Shown here: piece after piece, positions 35,335-46,057 of the stretch
Position numbering within the stretch: position 1 is the stretch's first letter
Layout: each line of letters opens with the position of its first letter
Source of the DNA: Exiguobacterium artemiae 255-15
GTDB lineage: Bacteria > Bacillota > Bacilli > Exiguobacteriales > Exiguobacteriaceae
Length of the DNA: 64,000 nucleotides
Direction: 5' to 3'
NCBI RefSeq assembly: GCF_000019905.1
Contig: NC_010556.1
Coordinates: 2,134,001 to 2,198,000 of the forward strand
Notes under the pieces: generated by a model
The model's database searches: none
The model's input: only the letters and a program-made list of their open reading frames with translations
What the model was told of the DNA's origin: nothing
Made by a program: the position numbers and the translations under genes

Positions 35335-35760
35335 ATGGAATGGAATCACCCGCTGTTTGCAGCAATTACAGCCTGGTTTATCGCACAAGCCGCTAAACTC
35401 GTCACCGGTTTAATCAAAACAAAAAAATTTGACCTTGAAATCATGTTTGCTTCAGGGGGCATGCCGAGTTCACATAGTTCGACTGTCGTCGCACTGGCTG
35501 TCGTGATTGGTTTTCAAGAAGGCTTTAGTTCTTCCCTGTTTGCACTTGCCGCCATTTTCGCTGTCATCATCATGTATGATGCGACCGGCGTTCGCCAAGC
35601 CGTCGGGTTACAGGCCAAGCTGTTAAATGATTATTTCAAAGGAATCCGGCACAAGACACCTTTGCTCAATGAACTGGTCGGACACACCGAGTTCCAGGTC
35701 TTCGTGGGTCTTCTGCTTGGTCTTGCCGTAGGTTTCCTATGGCCCGTCTTGTTCTTCTGA
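35335..35760 (+). CDS. Divergent PAP2/DUF212 family membrane protein (YuiD-like)
   Basis: A 141-residue membrane protein with about four hydrophobic segments. The motif SGGMPSSHSSTVVALAVVIG and MYDATGVRQAVGLQAK, then the late GHTEFQVFVGLLLGLAVG, are the acid-phosphatase-like residues of the DUF212/YuiD family, distantly related to PAP2 lipid phosphatases. The activity is not established; a lipid phosphate phosphatase is possible. The ATG at 35335 was chosen over the one at 35329 because GGAGG ends at 35327, too close to the first. It is divergent from phoP and ends at a bidirectional terminator. Confidence 0.9.
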   Translation: MEWNHPLFAAITAWFIAQAAKLVTGLIKTKKFDLEIMFASGGMPSSHSSTVVALAVVIGFQEGFSSSLFALAAIFAVIIMYDATGVRQAVGLQAKLLNDYFKGIRHKTPLLNELVGHTEFQVFVGLLLGLAVGFLWPVLFF

Positions 35761-35802
35761 TCGTAACGCCCACCTGGTACATCGGATATAATTTTTTCAC
35801 AT

Positions 35803-35836
35803 AAAAGACCGCTTCGGATATCGAAGCGGTCTTTTT
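35803..35836. terminator. Bidirectional terminator between the YuiD-like gene and the alcohol dehydrogenase
   Basis: GACCGCTTCG (35807-35816) and CGAAGCGGTC (35822-35831) with A- and T-runs outside, serving convergent genes. Confidence 0.9.
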
Positions 35837-35846
35837 GCTGATTGCG

Positions 35847-36986
35847 TTATGGTTTTAAAATGACTTTAATGCACCCGTCCTCATGATCGTTAAACGTTTG
35901 ATAGGCATGGGCTGCCTGTTCCAAATCGATTTTGTGCGTAATGATATCGGTTGGATCAAACTCCTGATTGATGATTTTTTGGAACAATTCGGGCATCAGA
36001 TGAACGACCGGAGCCTGTCCCATCTTGAGCGTGATGTTCCGCGTAAAGAAATCTCCGAGCGGGAACTGATTGTATTTTTTGGCATAGACACCCGTCAATT
36101 GGACGGTTCCAAATTTCCGAACAGCATCTTTCGCGATATTGATGGCACTCAACGTTCCGCCTTGCAAACCGACTTTTTGTTCCACTTTTTCAACAGCCGA
36201 CATCTTACCGTCCAGTCCGACACAATCAATGACGACATCTGCGCCGCCCTGAGTCAGTTCCTTCAGATATTGACCGGTCTCTTTGTGATCCTGCAAATTG
36301 ACTGTTTCGACGCGGTTCGTCATCTTGGCATGATTTAACCGGTATACCTGCTGATCCACGGCAATGACCCGTTTTGCTCCTTGCATCCAGGCAAATTTCT
36401 GTGTCATCAATCCGACCGGCCCCGACCCGAGAATGACGACCGTATCCCCTTTTTTGACTCCCGAATTGATGACGCTCCAGTATGCTGTCGGAATGACGTC
36501 TGATAAAAACAACAACGCTTCGTCTTCCAGTTCACATGATTCAGGAACAACGAGCGGCATGAAGTTTCCAAACGGGACTTTTAAGTACTCTGCCTGACCG
36601 CCCGGATGCCCGCCGAATTCTTCCGTAAATCCGAAATACCCGCCTGTATCAACATGAGGGTTTCCATTAGAGTTATCGCACTGACTCTCCATATCGTGTT
36701 CACAAAAGAAACAATGTCCACACGCGACGTTGAACGGCAGGACAACTCGGTCTCCCCGCTTGACCTTCGTCACATCCGGACCAACTTCTTCAACAATCCC
36801 CATCGGTTCATGTCCAATGACATAATCTTTTTTCGCCGGCATGTTTCCTTGATAGATATGCAAATCTGACCCACAGATGGCAGTAGACGTAATCTTGACG
36901 ATGATATCATCGTTCTTCTCAATCGACGGATCCTGGACATCTTTCACTTCGACATTTTTTGTACCTTGATACGTAACGGCGCGCAT
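35847..36986 (-). CDS. Zinc-dependent alcohol dehydrogenase (glutathione-independent formaldehyde dehydrogenase-like)
   Basis: A 379-residue medium-chain dehydrogenase. Catalytic zinc ligands are in STAICGSDLHIY (Cys), VIGHEPMGIVEEVG (His-Glu) and later FLSDVIPTAYWS (Asp). The structural zinc site is NVACGHCFFCEHDMESQCDN (four Cys). The NAD site is VVILGSGPVGLMTQKFAWMQ. The insert NPHVDTGGYFGFTEEFGGHP is typical of the formaldehyde dehydrogenase-like branch (e.g. Bacillus AdhB). It would oxidise an aldehyde or alcohol with NAD; the substrate is not certain. Monocistronic, with a GTAAA-GG-TTTAC inverted repeat upstream. Confidence 0.92.
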   Translation of the reverse strand: MRAVTYQGTKNVEVKDVQDPSIEKNDDIIVKITSTAICGSDLHIYQGNMPAKKDYVIGHEPMGIVEEVGPDVTKVKRGDRVVLPFNVACGHCFFCEHDMESQCDNSNGNPHVDTGGYFGFTEEFGGHPGGQAEYLKVPFGNFMPLVVPESCELEDEALLFLSDVIPTAYWSVINSGVKKGDTVVILGSGPVGLMTQKFAWMQGAKRVIAVDQQVYRLNHAKMTNRVETVNLQDHKETGQYLKELTQGGADVVIDCVGLDGKMSAVEKVEQKVGLQGGTLSAINIAKDAVRKFGTVQLTGVYAKKYNQFPLGDFFTRNITLKMGQAPVVHLMPELFQKIINQEFDPTDIITHKIDLEQAAHAYQTFNDHEDGCIKVILKP

Positions 36987-37100
36987 GAAATTTCCCCCTT
37001 TAAAGTTTTAAAAAAAAGGTCTACTGTAAAGGTTTACCCTAAAAACCAGGCATTCATGTTACATGTTTCTTACAAAAAGAAGATTTTTTAATCCAATACA

Positions 37101-37131
37101 AAAAGACACCCAATCTATTGATTGGATGCCT
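37101..37131 (-). terminator. Terminator of citZ-icd-mdh
   Basis: On the minus strand GGCATCCAAT (37130-37121) pairs with ATTGGGTGTC (37114-37105), allowing wobble pairs, followed by TTTTT. Confidence 0.75.
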
Positions 37132-37149
37132 TGTTTACTAAAATTGAAG

Positions 37150-38082
37150 TCAGAGCATTTCCAACACAGAACGGACCGTTGAAACAGATCGATCCAGCCC
37201 TTGCTTTTCTTCTGACGTCAAGTCCAACTCAAGTACCTGTTCTACGCCGTTCCCACCAAGAATGGTCGGAACACCGAGATACAAGTCCTCATACCCGTAT
37301 TCTCCTTCGAGATAGGCAATCGCCGGCAAAATGCGCCGCTGATCTTTTAGAATCGCTTCCACCATCTCGACGATGGCCGCTGCCGGTGCGTAATAGGCCG
37401 AACCATTCCCGAGTAACTGAACGATTTCACCGCCGCCTTTGCGTGTCCGTTCGACGATGGCAGCTAATCGTTCCGGTGTCAGCAGTTTCTCCAGCGGAAT
37501 TCCGCCCGCGTAGGAATAACGTAACAACGGTACCATATCGTCGCCATGCCCACCGAGCACGAATCCGGAGATATCCTTAACGGAGACATTCAGTTCCATT
37601 GCGACGAACGTCCGGAAACGTGCTGTATCGAGCACACCGGACTGACCGATGACGCGTTCTTTCGGAAAACCGGATGCTTGAAAGACGGTATACGTCATCG
37701 CATCGACAGGGTTCGTCAACACGATGATGATCGATTCCGGTGCATGGGTCACGATTTCTTTCGTGACGGCTTTCATGACGTTTGCATTCGTGCTGACAAG
37801 ATCTTCACGACTCATCCCCGGTTTTCTGGCAATCCCCGCCGTAATGACGACGATGTCAGAACCTTGAATGTCTTGATAATCAGATGTTCCGTTGATCCAG
37901 GCGTCAAAACTTTGAATCGGTGCTGTTTCCTGCATATCAAGTGCTTTTCCTTTGGTTGCGTTTTCCTGTTGCGGCATATCGACGAGCACGATATCCCCTA
38001 ACTCTTTTTGAGCGAGATACAGTGCCGTCGTCGCTCCAGTAAATCCGCTACCAATCACCGAAATCTTTTTCCGTCGATTCAT
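37150..38082 (-). CDS. mdh: Malate dehydrogenase (LDH-like)
   Basis: A 310-residue NAD-dependent enzyme of the TCA cycle that oxidises malate to oxaloacetate. It has a Rossmann motif near the N terminus ([20 protein letters not shown]), [17 protein letters not shown] (NAD specificity and LDH-like MDH family signature), the substrate Arg in [11 protein letters not shown], and the catalytic His in [14 protein letters not shown]. Third gene of citZ-icd-mdh, 22 bases after icd, as in Bacillus. The next downstream regulatory pair, phoP-phoR, is also in the Bacillus position, but separated here by adh and a YuiD-like gene. Confidence 0.97.
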   Translation of the reverse strand: MNRRKKISVIGSGFTGATTALYLAQKELGDIVLVDMPQQENATKGKALDMQETAPIQSFDAWINGTSDYQDIQGSDIVVITAGIARKPGMSREDLVSTNANVMKAVTKEIVTHAPESIIIVLTNPVDAMTYTVFQASGFPKERVIGQSGVLDTARFRTFVAMELNVSVKDISGFVLGGHGDDMVPLLRYSYAGGIPLEKLLTPERLAAIVERTRKGGGEIVQLLGNGSAYYAPAAAIVEMVEAILKDQRRILPAIAYLEGEYGYEDLYLGVPTILGGNGVEQVLELDLTSEEKQGLDRSVSTVRSVLEML

Positions 38083-38104
38083 TGTCCCGTCCCCCTATGC
38101 AAGA

Positions 38105-39379
38105 TTACATATTCTTGATGAGTTCATCTGCGAATTCAGAACATTTCACTTCTGTTGCGCCATCCATGAGACGTGCGAAATCATATGTGACGACTTTGCC
38201 TTCAATTGATTTTTCCATTGACTGAATGATTAAGTCTGCGACTTCATTCCATCCGAGGTGACGGAACATCATTTCTCCTGAAAGAATGACAGAAGATGGG
38301 TTTACTTTATCAAGTCCTGCATACTTCGGTGCTGTACCGTGAGTCGCTTCAAAGATTGCGTGGCCCGTCATGTAGTTGATGTTGGCACCCGGTGCAATCC
38401 CGATTCCGCCGACTTGTGCTGCAAGCGCATCTGAAATGTAGTCTCCGTTTAAGTTCATTGTTGCAACGACATCGAATTCTTTTGGACGCGTCAAGATTTG
38501 TTGTAAGAAGATATCAGCAATCGAGTCTTTAACGATCAATTTGCCGGCTGCTTCTGCTTCAGACTGTGCTTTGTTCGCTGCATCAGCACCTTCTTCATCT
38601 TTGATACGGTCATATTGGTTCCATGTGAAGACGTGTTCTGCATATTCACGTTCTGCGAGTTCATAACCCCAGTTTTTGAATGCGCCTTCCGTGAACTTCA
38701 TGATGTTTCCTTTGTGGACGAGCGTCAATGAAGCGCGTTTGTTTTCAAGTGCATATTCGATTGCTGCACGGACAAGACGTTCTGTTCCTTCTTTTGAAAT
38801 CGGCTTGATTCCGAGACCAGATGTTTCAGGGAAACGGATCTTGTTGACACCCATCTCTGTTTGCAGGAAGTTAAGTAATTTTTGTGCTTCTTCGCTGCCT
38901 GATGCGTACTCGATTCCAGCATAGATATCTTCTGTGTTTTCGCGGAAGATGACCATATCTGTATCTTCTGGACGTTTAACCGGTGAAGGAACGCCTGTGA
39001 AGTAACGGACCGGACGAAGACATGTATATAAATCAAGTTCTTGACGAAGCGCAACGTTTAACGACCGGATTCCGCCGCCGACTGGTGTCGTGAGTGGTCC
39101 TTTGATTGCGATGATATGTTCACGAATCAGATCAAGTGTTTCTTCAGGAAGCCAGTTGCCTGTTTTGTTGAAGGCTTTTTCTCCGGCGTAGACTTCTTTC
39201 CACTCAATTTTCTTCTCGCCGTTATATGCTTTTTCGACAGCAGCGTCGAAGACACGAACTGCAGCATTCCAAATATCAGGTCCAGTGCCATCACCGATGA
39301 TGAATGGAATGATTGGTGAATTCGGTACGTTAAGTGTTCCGTCTGTTACTGTGATGTTTTCGCCTTGAATTGTAGCCAT
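38105..39379 (-). CDS. icd: Isocitrate dehydrogenase (NADP)
   Basis: A 424-residue dimeric enzyme converting isocitrate to 2-oxoglutarate. The phosphorylatable substrate-binding region [20 protein letters not shown], then LRPVRYFTG, is standard. Metal/substrate residues are in [20 protein letters not shown] and [20 protein letters not shown]. The NADP loop is [20 protein letters not shown]. Second gene of citZ-icd-mdh, preceded by a terminator-like hairpin that may reduce its expression relative to citZ. Confidence 0.98.
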   Translation of the reverse strand: MATIQGENITVTDGTLNVPNSPIIPFIIGDGTGPDIWNAAVRVFDAAVEKAYNGEKKIEWKEVYAGEKAFNKTGNWLPEETLDLIREHIIAIKGPLTTPVGGGIRSLNVALRQELDLYTCLRPVRYFTGVPSPVKRPEDTDMVIFRENTEDIYAGIEYASGSEEAQKLLNFLQTEMGVNKIRFPETSGLGIKPISKEGTERLVRAAIEYALENKRASLTLVHKGNIMKFTEGAFKNWGYELAEREYAEHVFTWNQYDRIKDEEGADAANKAQSEAEAAGKLIVKDSIADIFLQQILTRPKEFDVVATMNLNGDYISDALAAQVGGIGIAPGANINYMTGHAIFEATHGTAPKYAGLDKVNPSSVILSGEMMFRHLGWNEVADLIIQSMEKSIEGKVVTYDFARLMDGATEVKCSEFADELIKNM

Positions 39380-39413
39380 TTGTAAAATCCCCCTTGAATA
39401 TGATTGATGTCAT

Positions 39414-39444
39414 CAAAAAGCAGGAGAGGATTTCTCCTCTCCGC
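39414..39444 (-). terminator. Internal terminator-like hairpin between citZ and icd
   Basis: On the minus strand GCGGAGAGGA-GAAA-TCCTCTCCTGC (39444-39420) is followed by TTTTT. It lies inside the citZ-icd gap, so it may set a lower level for icd-mdh. Confidence 0.7.
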
Positions 39445-39448
39445 CTTT

Positions 39449-40561
39449 TTAACGTTCGTTCATGGACACGTATGTCCGGTGTGTTTCACCAATATAATCG
39501 GCGCGTGGACGAATGAGGCGGTTGTCGCTATACTGCTCTAAAATGTGCGCTAACCAACCTGACATACGACTAACGGCAAAGATTGGTGTAAACAATTCCG
39601 TATCAAGTCCAAGTGCATGGTACGTCGAAGCCGAATAGAAATCAACATTTGGTTTCAATCCTTTTTCCGATTGGACGATTTCGTCAATCTTCACTGACAT
39701 CTCATACCATTTCGGTTCTCCGATTTGTGCTGTCAATTGACGGCTCATCTCTTGGAGATGCTTCGCACGCGGGTCGCCGTCCTTATAGACACGGTGACCG
39801 AAGCCCATGATTTTTTCCTTGTTCTTAAACTTATTATGAACATACTCGTCAACCTTTTCAACTGAATCAATTTCAACCAACATCTTCATGACGGCTTCGT
39901 TCGCTCCACCGTGAAGCGGACCTTTCAAAGCACCCATGGCAGCCGTGACACCTGAATAGATGTCAGACAACGTCGCGACACAGACACGCGCCGTAAATGT
40001 TGAAGCGTTCAGCTCATGATCCGCGTGCAGGACAAGCGCCTGGTTAAAGGCTTTTTCTGCTACTTCTGTCGGCTCTTCGCCTGTCAGCATGTAGAGGAAA
40101 TTCGCTGCATATGAAAGTCCAGCTTTCGGTGCAACCGGCTCTTGACCTTTTTTGATTCGTGCATATGCAGTCACGAGTGTCGCAATCTGCGCTTGGAGTT
40201 TGATGGCTTTAGCGTAATTCGCCTCTGTCGACATATCTTCCACCGATTCATCATATAATGCAAGTTGTGACAAAGCCGTTCGGATGGCTGACATCGCGTT
40301 AGCGGTTTTTGGCGCCACTTTTAATGTCTCAAGGACTGCTGGTGCAACCGTCGCTTCAGAAATCAAAGCTTCTGACAATTGCTTCAGTTCGTCTTCTTTT
40401 GGTAAGCGGTCATTCCAAAGTAAAAAGACCACTTCTTCAAATGAGGCGTGCTCCGCCAAATCATCAATTGTATACCCACCATACGTCAACTGACCATCGA
40501 TGATCGAACTGATCTTCGATGATGTTGCGACGATTCCTTCTAAACCTTTTGTTTGTGTCAT
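39449..40561 (-). CDS. citZ: Citrate synthase
   Basis: A 370-residue type II-short citrate synthase. Catalytic His residues are in LVLHADHELNASTFTARVC and MGFGHRVYKDGDPRAKHLQE; the catalytic Asp is in LKPNVDFYSASTYHALGLDT. It condenses oxaloacetate and acetyl-CoA. First gene of citZ-icd-mdh. The promoter TTCACT/TATACT lies about 130 bases upstream, and a cre-like site with one mismatch sits between promoter and start, so CcpA roadblock repression is likely. 2-Methylcitrate synthase is the main alternative but the operon argues for citrate synthase. Confidence 0.95.
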   Translation of the reverse strand: MTQTKGLEGIVATSSKISSIIDGQLTYGGYTIDDLAEHASFEEVVFLLWNDRLPKEDELKQLSEALISEATVAPAVLETLKVAPKTANAMSAIRTALSQLALYDESVEDMSTEANYAKAIKLQAQIATLVTAYARIKKGQEPVAPKAGLSYAANFLYMLTGEEPTEVAEKAFNQALVLHADHELNASTFTARVCVATLSDIYSGVTAAMGALKGPLHGGANEAVMKMLVEIDSVEKVDEYVHNKFKNKEKIMGFGHRVYKDGDPRAKHLQEMSRQLTAQIGEPKWYEMSVKIDEIVQSEKGLKPNVDFYSASTYHALGLDTELFTPIFAVSRMSGWLAHILEQYSDNRLIRPRADYIGETHRTYVSMNER

Positions 40562-40592
40562 ACAAAAATCCCCCTTTTTTTCCCCCAGAAAT

Positions 40593-40606
40593 TTAAAACG
40601 CTTTCA
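40593..40606 (-). promoter_or_regulatory. cre-like site in the citZ leader
   Basis: TGAAAGCGTTTTAA on the minus strand matches TGWAANCGNTNWCA except at one position. It is downstream of the predicted start point near 40689. Confidence 0.5.
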
Positions 40607-40695
40607 TTTCCGTATTGAAAAAAAGACGTCTAAGCAAGAGTCGTTCCCCACATCGAACCGTTTGCTCCTGAATAGACCATCTTGTTTCTGTTCTT

Positions 40696-40724
40696 AGTAT
40701 AAACAAAATTAACCAAAAAGTGAA
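40696..40724 (-). promoter_or_regulatory. Predicted citZ promoter
   Basis: On the minus strand TTCACT, a 17-bp spacer and TATACT (40701-40696). It predicts a leader of about 130 nt for citZ. Confidence 0.5.
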
Positions 40725-40778
40725 CGAACTTGCATACTATTATCAAAAAATTAATTCTGTTCCCTATTACAACATCCC

Positions 40779-41249
40779 TTAGCCGCTGATTGCTTTGACG
40801 ATGATGTCCCACATCCCGATGACAAGAGCGGCGATTCCCGCTCCGATTAAAGGACCGACCGGCACACCCCGAAACAATCCGACTGCAAGAATCGTTCCGG
40901 CAAGCAACGCTGTCGTGACGAGGGGATCTTCCTTCATCAGACCCACACCGTGGGCCGCAATGATTGCGACAAAAATTCCCGCTAAAAACGAAATGATACC
41001 GATATGTCCCCGTACGCTGTTGAGCAGTTCCCTGAATCCGATGTCTCCCGTAGCAATCGGTACCAGGATGGCCGCTGTGATCAACGTGACTCCCCAGGTG
41101 ATGCCTTTCGCCTGTAAAGACGGAAACAGACGTCCGTCGAGACCAATCGCCTTAATGATCAGCAAAAAAGCAGCTGCAATGATCAATGATTTGTTTTGAG
41201 CGATGACACCGATCAACACGAGACCGATCAAAAACAGATAGGCTTCCAT
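40779..41249 (-). CDS. DUF441 family membrane protein (YtwI-like)
   Basis: A 156-residue, very hydrophobic protein with about four to five membrane segments (MEAYLFLIGLVLIGVIAQNK; GVTLITAAILVPIATG; GIISFLAGIFVAIIAAHGVG; TALLAGTILAVGLFRGVPVG; GIAALVIGMWDIIVKA). This is the DUF441/UPF0756 family, found next to citZ and pyk in Bacillus (ytwI). Its function is unknown. The start was set at ATG 41249 with GGGGG upstream; this ribosome binding site lies just after the pyk terminator. Confidence 0.92.
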   Translation of the reverse strand: MEAYLFLIGLVLIGVIAQNKSLIIAAAFLLIIKAIGLDGRLFPSLQAKGITWGVTLITAAILVPIATGDIGFRELLNSVRGHIGIISFLAGIFVAIIAAHGVGLMKEDPLVTTALLAGTILAVGLFRGVPVGPLIGAGIAALVIGMWDIIVKAISG

Positions 41250-41266
41250 GTTAAAACCCCCGATTT

Positions 41267-41299
41267 GAAAAAACGGATATGGCTTTCGCCACATCCGTT
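41267..41299 (-). terminator. Terminator after pfkA-pyk
   Basis: On the minus strand AACGGATGTGGC-GAAA-GCCATATCCGTT (41299-41272), with one wobble pair, is followed by TTTTTC. It lies between pyk and the YtwI-like gene. Confidence 0.8.
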
Positions 41300-41306
41300 T
41301 CAGTGA

Positions 41307-43055
41307 TTATGCGTTGTACAATTTACCTGTTAACGGATCGATTGAAATACGTTGACCATCCGTGAAGATTGTCATGGCGTTTTCAACACCGACGATAACC
41401 GGTTTACCGAGTGAAGGACCAACGATTCCAGCATGGCTAGTCAATCCGCCGTCTACTGTGACCATTGCTGCAGCCATCTCGATTGCAGGCATCATGTCGC
41501 GATCCGTTGAGTTCGTGACAAGAATCATGCCTGGTTTTGCTTTTGCGTTTGCTTCTTCAGCTGTATGCGCGATGACGACTTCGCCAACGACACCACGTTC
41601 ACCGATTCCGCGACCGTTTGTGATTTCTTTACCGACGATGTGAATTTTCAACATGTTTGTTGTACCTGCTGTAAGAGCCGGGATACCTGCAGAGATGACG
41701 ACGAGGTCACCGTCTGTGACGAATCCTGCTTCTTTTGCTGTATCAGCAGCAAGTGTCAACATGTCATCCGTGTTGTCTGAGAGGTGATCGACAACGATCG
41801 GATAAACACCCCAAACGATGTTGAGTTGACGTGCAACACGCGCGCTCGGTGTGACGGCAACGATGTTTGGCTCTGGACGGTATTTTGAAATCCGGGCAGC
41901 TGTGTAACCAGACTGTGTCGGTGTCAAGATTGCTTTTGCGTCCAGGTTGATGGCTGTATGCGTAACCGCTTGAGCGATCGCATCCGTCACAGTGTGCTCA
42001 CTGCGTGTTTGACGATCTTTCAAGAGCATTTTGTAGTCGAGCATTTTCTCCGTACGCTTCGCAATCGTGTGCATCATTTGAACAGATTCAATCGGGTAGT
42101 CCCCGGCTGCTGTTTCACCTGAAAGCATGATGGCATCTGTTCCATCAAGAATTGCGTTGGCGACGTCTGATGCTTCCGCACGTGTCGGACGCGGGAAACG
42201 TTGCATCGAGTCAAGCATCTGCGTTGCTGTGATGACCGGTTTACCGTAGTCATTACAAATTTTGATGAGATCTTTTTGTGTCGGCGTGACTTCTTCAGTC
42301 GGAATTTCGATCCCGAGATCACCACGTGCGACCATCAAACCGTCAGAAATCGCGATGATTTCTTCGATGTTGGCGACACCTTCCTGGTTTTCGATTTTCG
42401 GGAAGATTTTGATGTGGCTGGCATTGTGTTTTTCGAGCAATTGACGAATCGCAACAACGTCAGACGCACGACGCACGAATGAAGCAGCGATCAAATCGAT
42501 GTCGCTCTTAATTCCGAACTCGATGTCTGCGATGTCTTTGTCTGTCAAAGCAGGCAAGTTAACTTTTACATTTGGTAAGTTAACCCCTTTTTTCGTTTTA
42601 ATGATTCCTTCGTTTTCGATGTCGCAAAGAAGTTCACGGTTGTCGAGTTTTTCTGCGACACGGAGTCCGATTAACCCGTCATCAAGCATAATCATTGAAC
42701 CGACTTCGACATCATCGTATAAACCGTCGTATGTGACAGAGAACTTGTCAGCTGTACCGACGATTTCGTTTGCGTCACCGCTGACGACGATAACTTGTTT
42801 GCCGCGTACGAGGAGGGCTTTACCTTCTTCAAACGTATGCGTGCGGATTTCCGGACCTTTTGTATCTAAAAGAATCGTAACTAATTTGTTTGCTTCTTCT
42901 GCTGCACGACGGATATCCGTGATGCGGGCACCATGTTCTTCATAGTCACCGTGTGAGAAGTTAAGACGAGCAACGTTCATACCCGCTTCAATCATTTCTG
43001 GAAGACGTTTTTCTGACGCCGGTCCAATCGTACATACAATTTTAGTTCTGCGCAT
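41307..43055 (-). CDS. pyk: Pyruvate kinase
   Basis: A 582-residue pyruvate kinase. The TIM-barrel core has [53 protein letters not shown] and the substrate loop [13 protein letters not shown]. The C-terminal allosteric domain ends near residue 475. An extra C-terminal domain of about 105 residues ([20 protein letters not shown], ending [18 protein letters not shown]) resembles the PEP-utilizing mobile domain seen in Bacillus and Geobacillus enzymes. It makes ATP and pyruvate from PEP. Start 43055 follows GGAGG by 10 bases. It follows pfkA by 82 bases in a glycolytic operon. Confidence 0.97.
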   Translation of the reverse strand: MRRTKIVCTIGPASEKRLPEMIEAGMNVARLNFSHGDYEEHGARITDIRRAAEEANKLVTILLDTKGPEIRTHTFEEGKALLVRGKQVIVVSGDANEIVGTADKFSVTYDGLYDDVEVGSMIMLDDGLIGLRVAEKLDNRELLCDIENEGIIKTKKGVNLPNVKVNLPALTDKDIADIEFGIKSDIDLIAASFVRRASDVVAIRQLLEKHNASHIKIFPKIENQEGVANIEEIIAISDGLMVARGDLGIEIPTEEVTPTQKDLIKICNDYGKPVITATQMLDSMQRFPRPTRAEASDVANAILDGTDAIMLSGETAAGDYPIESVQMMHTIAKRTEKMLDYKMLLKDRQTRSEHTVTDAIAQAVTHTAINLDAKAILTPTQSGYTAARISKYRPEPNIVAVTPSARVARQLNIVWGVYPIVVDHLSDNTDDMLTLAADTAKEAGFVTDGDLVVISAGIPALTAGTTNMLKIHIVGKEITNGRGIGERGVVGEVVIAHTAEEANAKAKPGMILVTNSTDRDMMPAIEMAAAMVTVDGGLTSHAGIVGPSLGKPVIVGVENAMTIFTDGQRISIDPLTGKLYNA

Positions 43056-43137
43056 ATTCCATAAACCTCCTACAATGTTTGGCTGTTCGATCACAATGCC
43101 AATAAACCTATACCAATACGACGAATGTCAGTCTACC

Positions 43138-44133
<996 letters not shown>

Positions 44134-44135
44134 CT

Positions 44136-44165
44136 AAAATAGCACGTAGTTTTGTTGTTTTACAA
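44136..44165 (-). promoter_or_regulatory. Predicted pfkA-pyk promoter
   Basis: On the minus strand TTGTAA (44165-44160), an 18-bp spacer and TATTTT (44141-44136). The match is moderate. The cre site is about 70 bases upstream. Confidence 0.4.
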
Positions 44166-44233
44166 CAGGGCAGACTGCATAAACTTTCTACAGCAGTTTG
44201 TTCATCCTCTCACGAAATAAGGAATGCCAATCA

Positions 44234-44247
44234 TGATAGCGATTACA
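44234..44247 (-). promoter_or_regulatory. cre-like site upstream of pfkA-pyk
   Basis: TGTAATCGCTATCA (44247-44234 on the minus strand) matches TGWAANCGNTNWCA at all defined positions. It lies in the accA-pfkA gap, upstream of the predicted promoter, a position suited to activation by CcpA. Confidence 0.6.
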
Positions 44248-44253
44248 TGCAGG

Positions 44254-45189
44254 TTATGTGCCAATTTGGTGATATTTTTCTGTACGCTTCTCGATTAACT
44301 GTTCTGGTGTCAAACGGGTCAGTTGGGCAAGCTTTTGTTCTAGAACAGATTTTAGTTTGTCCGCCTGTAATGAAACATCTAAATGCGCTCCACCGATGAC
44401 TTCTGAGATGATGCCATCCGCAATCCCGAGTCGCAGTAAATCAGGCGCCGTGATTTGCATCGATTCCGCCGCTTTCTCCGCGAGACTGGCGTCTTTCCAA
44501 AGAAGGGCAGCTGCACCTTCAGGTGAAATGACGGAGTACGTGGAGTTCTCCAACATCAACAGCTGATCGCAGACACCGATTCCGAGTGCTCCGCCCGATC
44601 CGCCTTCGCCGATGACGATCGAAATAATCGGGACCGGCATTCCGGCCATTTCAAACAGGTTTTTCGCAATGGCTTCACTTTGTCCGCGCTCTTCCGCTGC
44701 ACGGCCGGGATATGCGCCTTTTGTATCAATGAATGTAATGATGGGACGATTGAACTTCACTGCTTGTTGCATCAACCGTAAAGCTTTCCGGTACCCTTCA
44801 GGATGCGGCATACCAAAGTTACGGCGGATATTTTCCTTCGTATCTTTCCCCCGCTGATGACCAATCACCGTTACGGCTTGTCCATTCAGCATTGCAATAC
44901 CTCCGACGATGGCTGCATCGTCATATCCATGCCGATCACCATGCAATTCAATGAAGTCGTCACAAATCAAGCGCACATAATCGAGTGTCGTCGGACGTTC
45001 CGGGTGCCGTGCCAGTTGCACACGGTTCCACGCTTTCATATTCCCGTAAATATCGAGTTCTAACCGACGCAGCCGCTCTTCCAATAAATTCAGTTCTTCT
45101 TTGAAATCAAGGCCTTGCGTCTCTGCCATATCGTGCAGTTCTAATATTTTTTTGCGCAATGCGATTACTGGTTGATCAAATGGTTGCAT
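44254..45189 (-). CDS. accA: Acetyl-CoA carboxylase carboxyltransferase subunit alpha
   Basis: A 311-residue crotonase-fold subunit that transfers carboxybiotin CO2 to acetyl-CoA together with AccD. It has the conserved [56 protein letters not shown] and [16 protein letters not shown] (oxyanion glycine) segments. The N-terminal helical region [16 protein letters not shown] is typical. GGAGG precedes ATG 45189; it overlaps accD by 14 bases, so the two are coupled for equal synthesis. Confidence 0.97.
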   Translation of the reverse strand: MQPFDQPVIALRKKILELHDMAETQGLDFKEELNLLEERLRRLELDIYGNMKAWNRVQLARHPERPTTLDYVRLICDDFIELHGDRHGYDDAAIVGGIAMLNGQAVTVIGHQRGKDTKENIRRNFGMPHPEGYRKALRLMQQAVKFNRPIITFIDTKGAYPGRAAEERGQSEAIAKNLFEMAGMPVPIISIVIGEGGSGGALGIGVCDQLLMLENSTYSVISPEGAAALLWKDASLAEKAAESMQITAPDLLRLGIADGIISEVIGGAHLDVSLQADKLKSVLEQKLAQLTRLTPEQLIEKRTEKYHQIGT

Positions 45190-46036
45190 GATTGGTTTCC
45201 TCCGAGTGCATCATCAGAATTCGTGTGTAGTAGGTTTTCAAGTCGTGTCGCGATACGACATCGTCGAGTTGTCCCGCCTGCAGTAAGAACTCTGACGTTT
45301 GGAAGTCTTCCGGTAATTTTTCACGAATCGTCTGTTCAATGATCCGCCGGCCGGCAAAGCCGATCAAAGCGCCGGGTTCTGCGATATTAAAATCGCCTAA
45401 CATGGCAAAACTTGCCGATACTCCACCTGTCGTCGGATGCGTCATACATGAAACGTAGAGCAATCCGGCATCAGAATGCTGTTTCAGGAATAAGCTTGAT
45501 TTCGCCATCTGCATCAGGCTGACCATTCCTTCCTGCATGCGTGCTCCACCTGAAGCTGAAAAAATCGTTACGGGTAATCTTTCTTTTGTCGCGTAACGGA
45601 TTGCTTCCGAAATCGCTGCTCCGACTGCTGCTCCCATTGAGCCCATCCGGAAACGGGCGTCCATGACACAGGCGACGAGCGGATATCCGTTGACTTGACC
45701 GACACCGCAGACAATCGCTTCTTCAAGTCCTGTCCGCACTTGATCACCTTTCAGCTTTTCAGGGTAATCCTGAAAATCGAGTGGATCGGCCTTGACTGCC
45801 GGTAAATCAAAATACGTAATCGTTCCCGCATCAAATAATTGTTCAAATCGTTCAGTCGCTGTTAACGGATGATGGTATCCACAGACACAGACTTTTAAGT
45901 TCGCTTCGAGTTGTTTCGTATATTGGATCAGTTTGCACTTCGGACATTTTGTCATTAAACCAACCGGTACATCGACCCGCTGTTCCTTTGACGTCAGAGT
46001 GACAAATTTTTTAGGTTTTCGAAAAAATGCTTGCAC
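45176..46036 (-). CDS. accD: Acetyl-CoA carboxylase carboxyltransferase subunit beta
   Basis: A 286-residue partner of AccA. The N-terminal zinc ribbon starts [19 protein letters not shown], but its second knuckle reads VCVCGYHH: CxC instead of the usual CxxC, a one-residue deletion. The carboxylase core has [40 protein letters not shown] and [13 protein letters not shown]. It works in the first step of fatty acid synthesis. It follows the FadR-type regulator by 21 bases. Whether zinc binding survives the shortened knuckle cannot be told from sequence. Confidence 0.96.
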   Translation of the reverse strand: MQAFFRKPKKFVTLTSKEQRVDVPVGLMTKCPKCKLIQYTKQLEANLKVCVCGYHHPLTATERFEQLFDAGTITYFDLPAVKADPLDFQDYPEKLKGDQVRTGLEEAIVCGVGQVNGYPLVACVMDARFRMGSMGAAVGAAISEAIRYATKERLPVTIFSASGGARMQEGMVSLMQMAKSSLFLKQHSDAGLLYVSCMTHPTTGGVSASFAMLGDFNIAEPGALIGFAGRRIIEQTIREKLPEDFQTSEFLLQAGQLDDVVSRHDLKTYYTRILMMHSEETNHATI

Positions 46037-46057
46037 GTTAGTTCCCCCTTGTGGTTC

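Noticed and set aside
41307-43055. Pyruvate kinase with an extra C-terminal domain as a fusion event
   Set aside because: The extra PEP-utilizing domain is known in Bacillus and Geobacillus pyruvate kinases.
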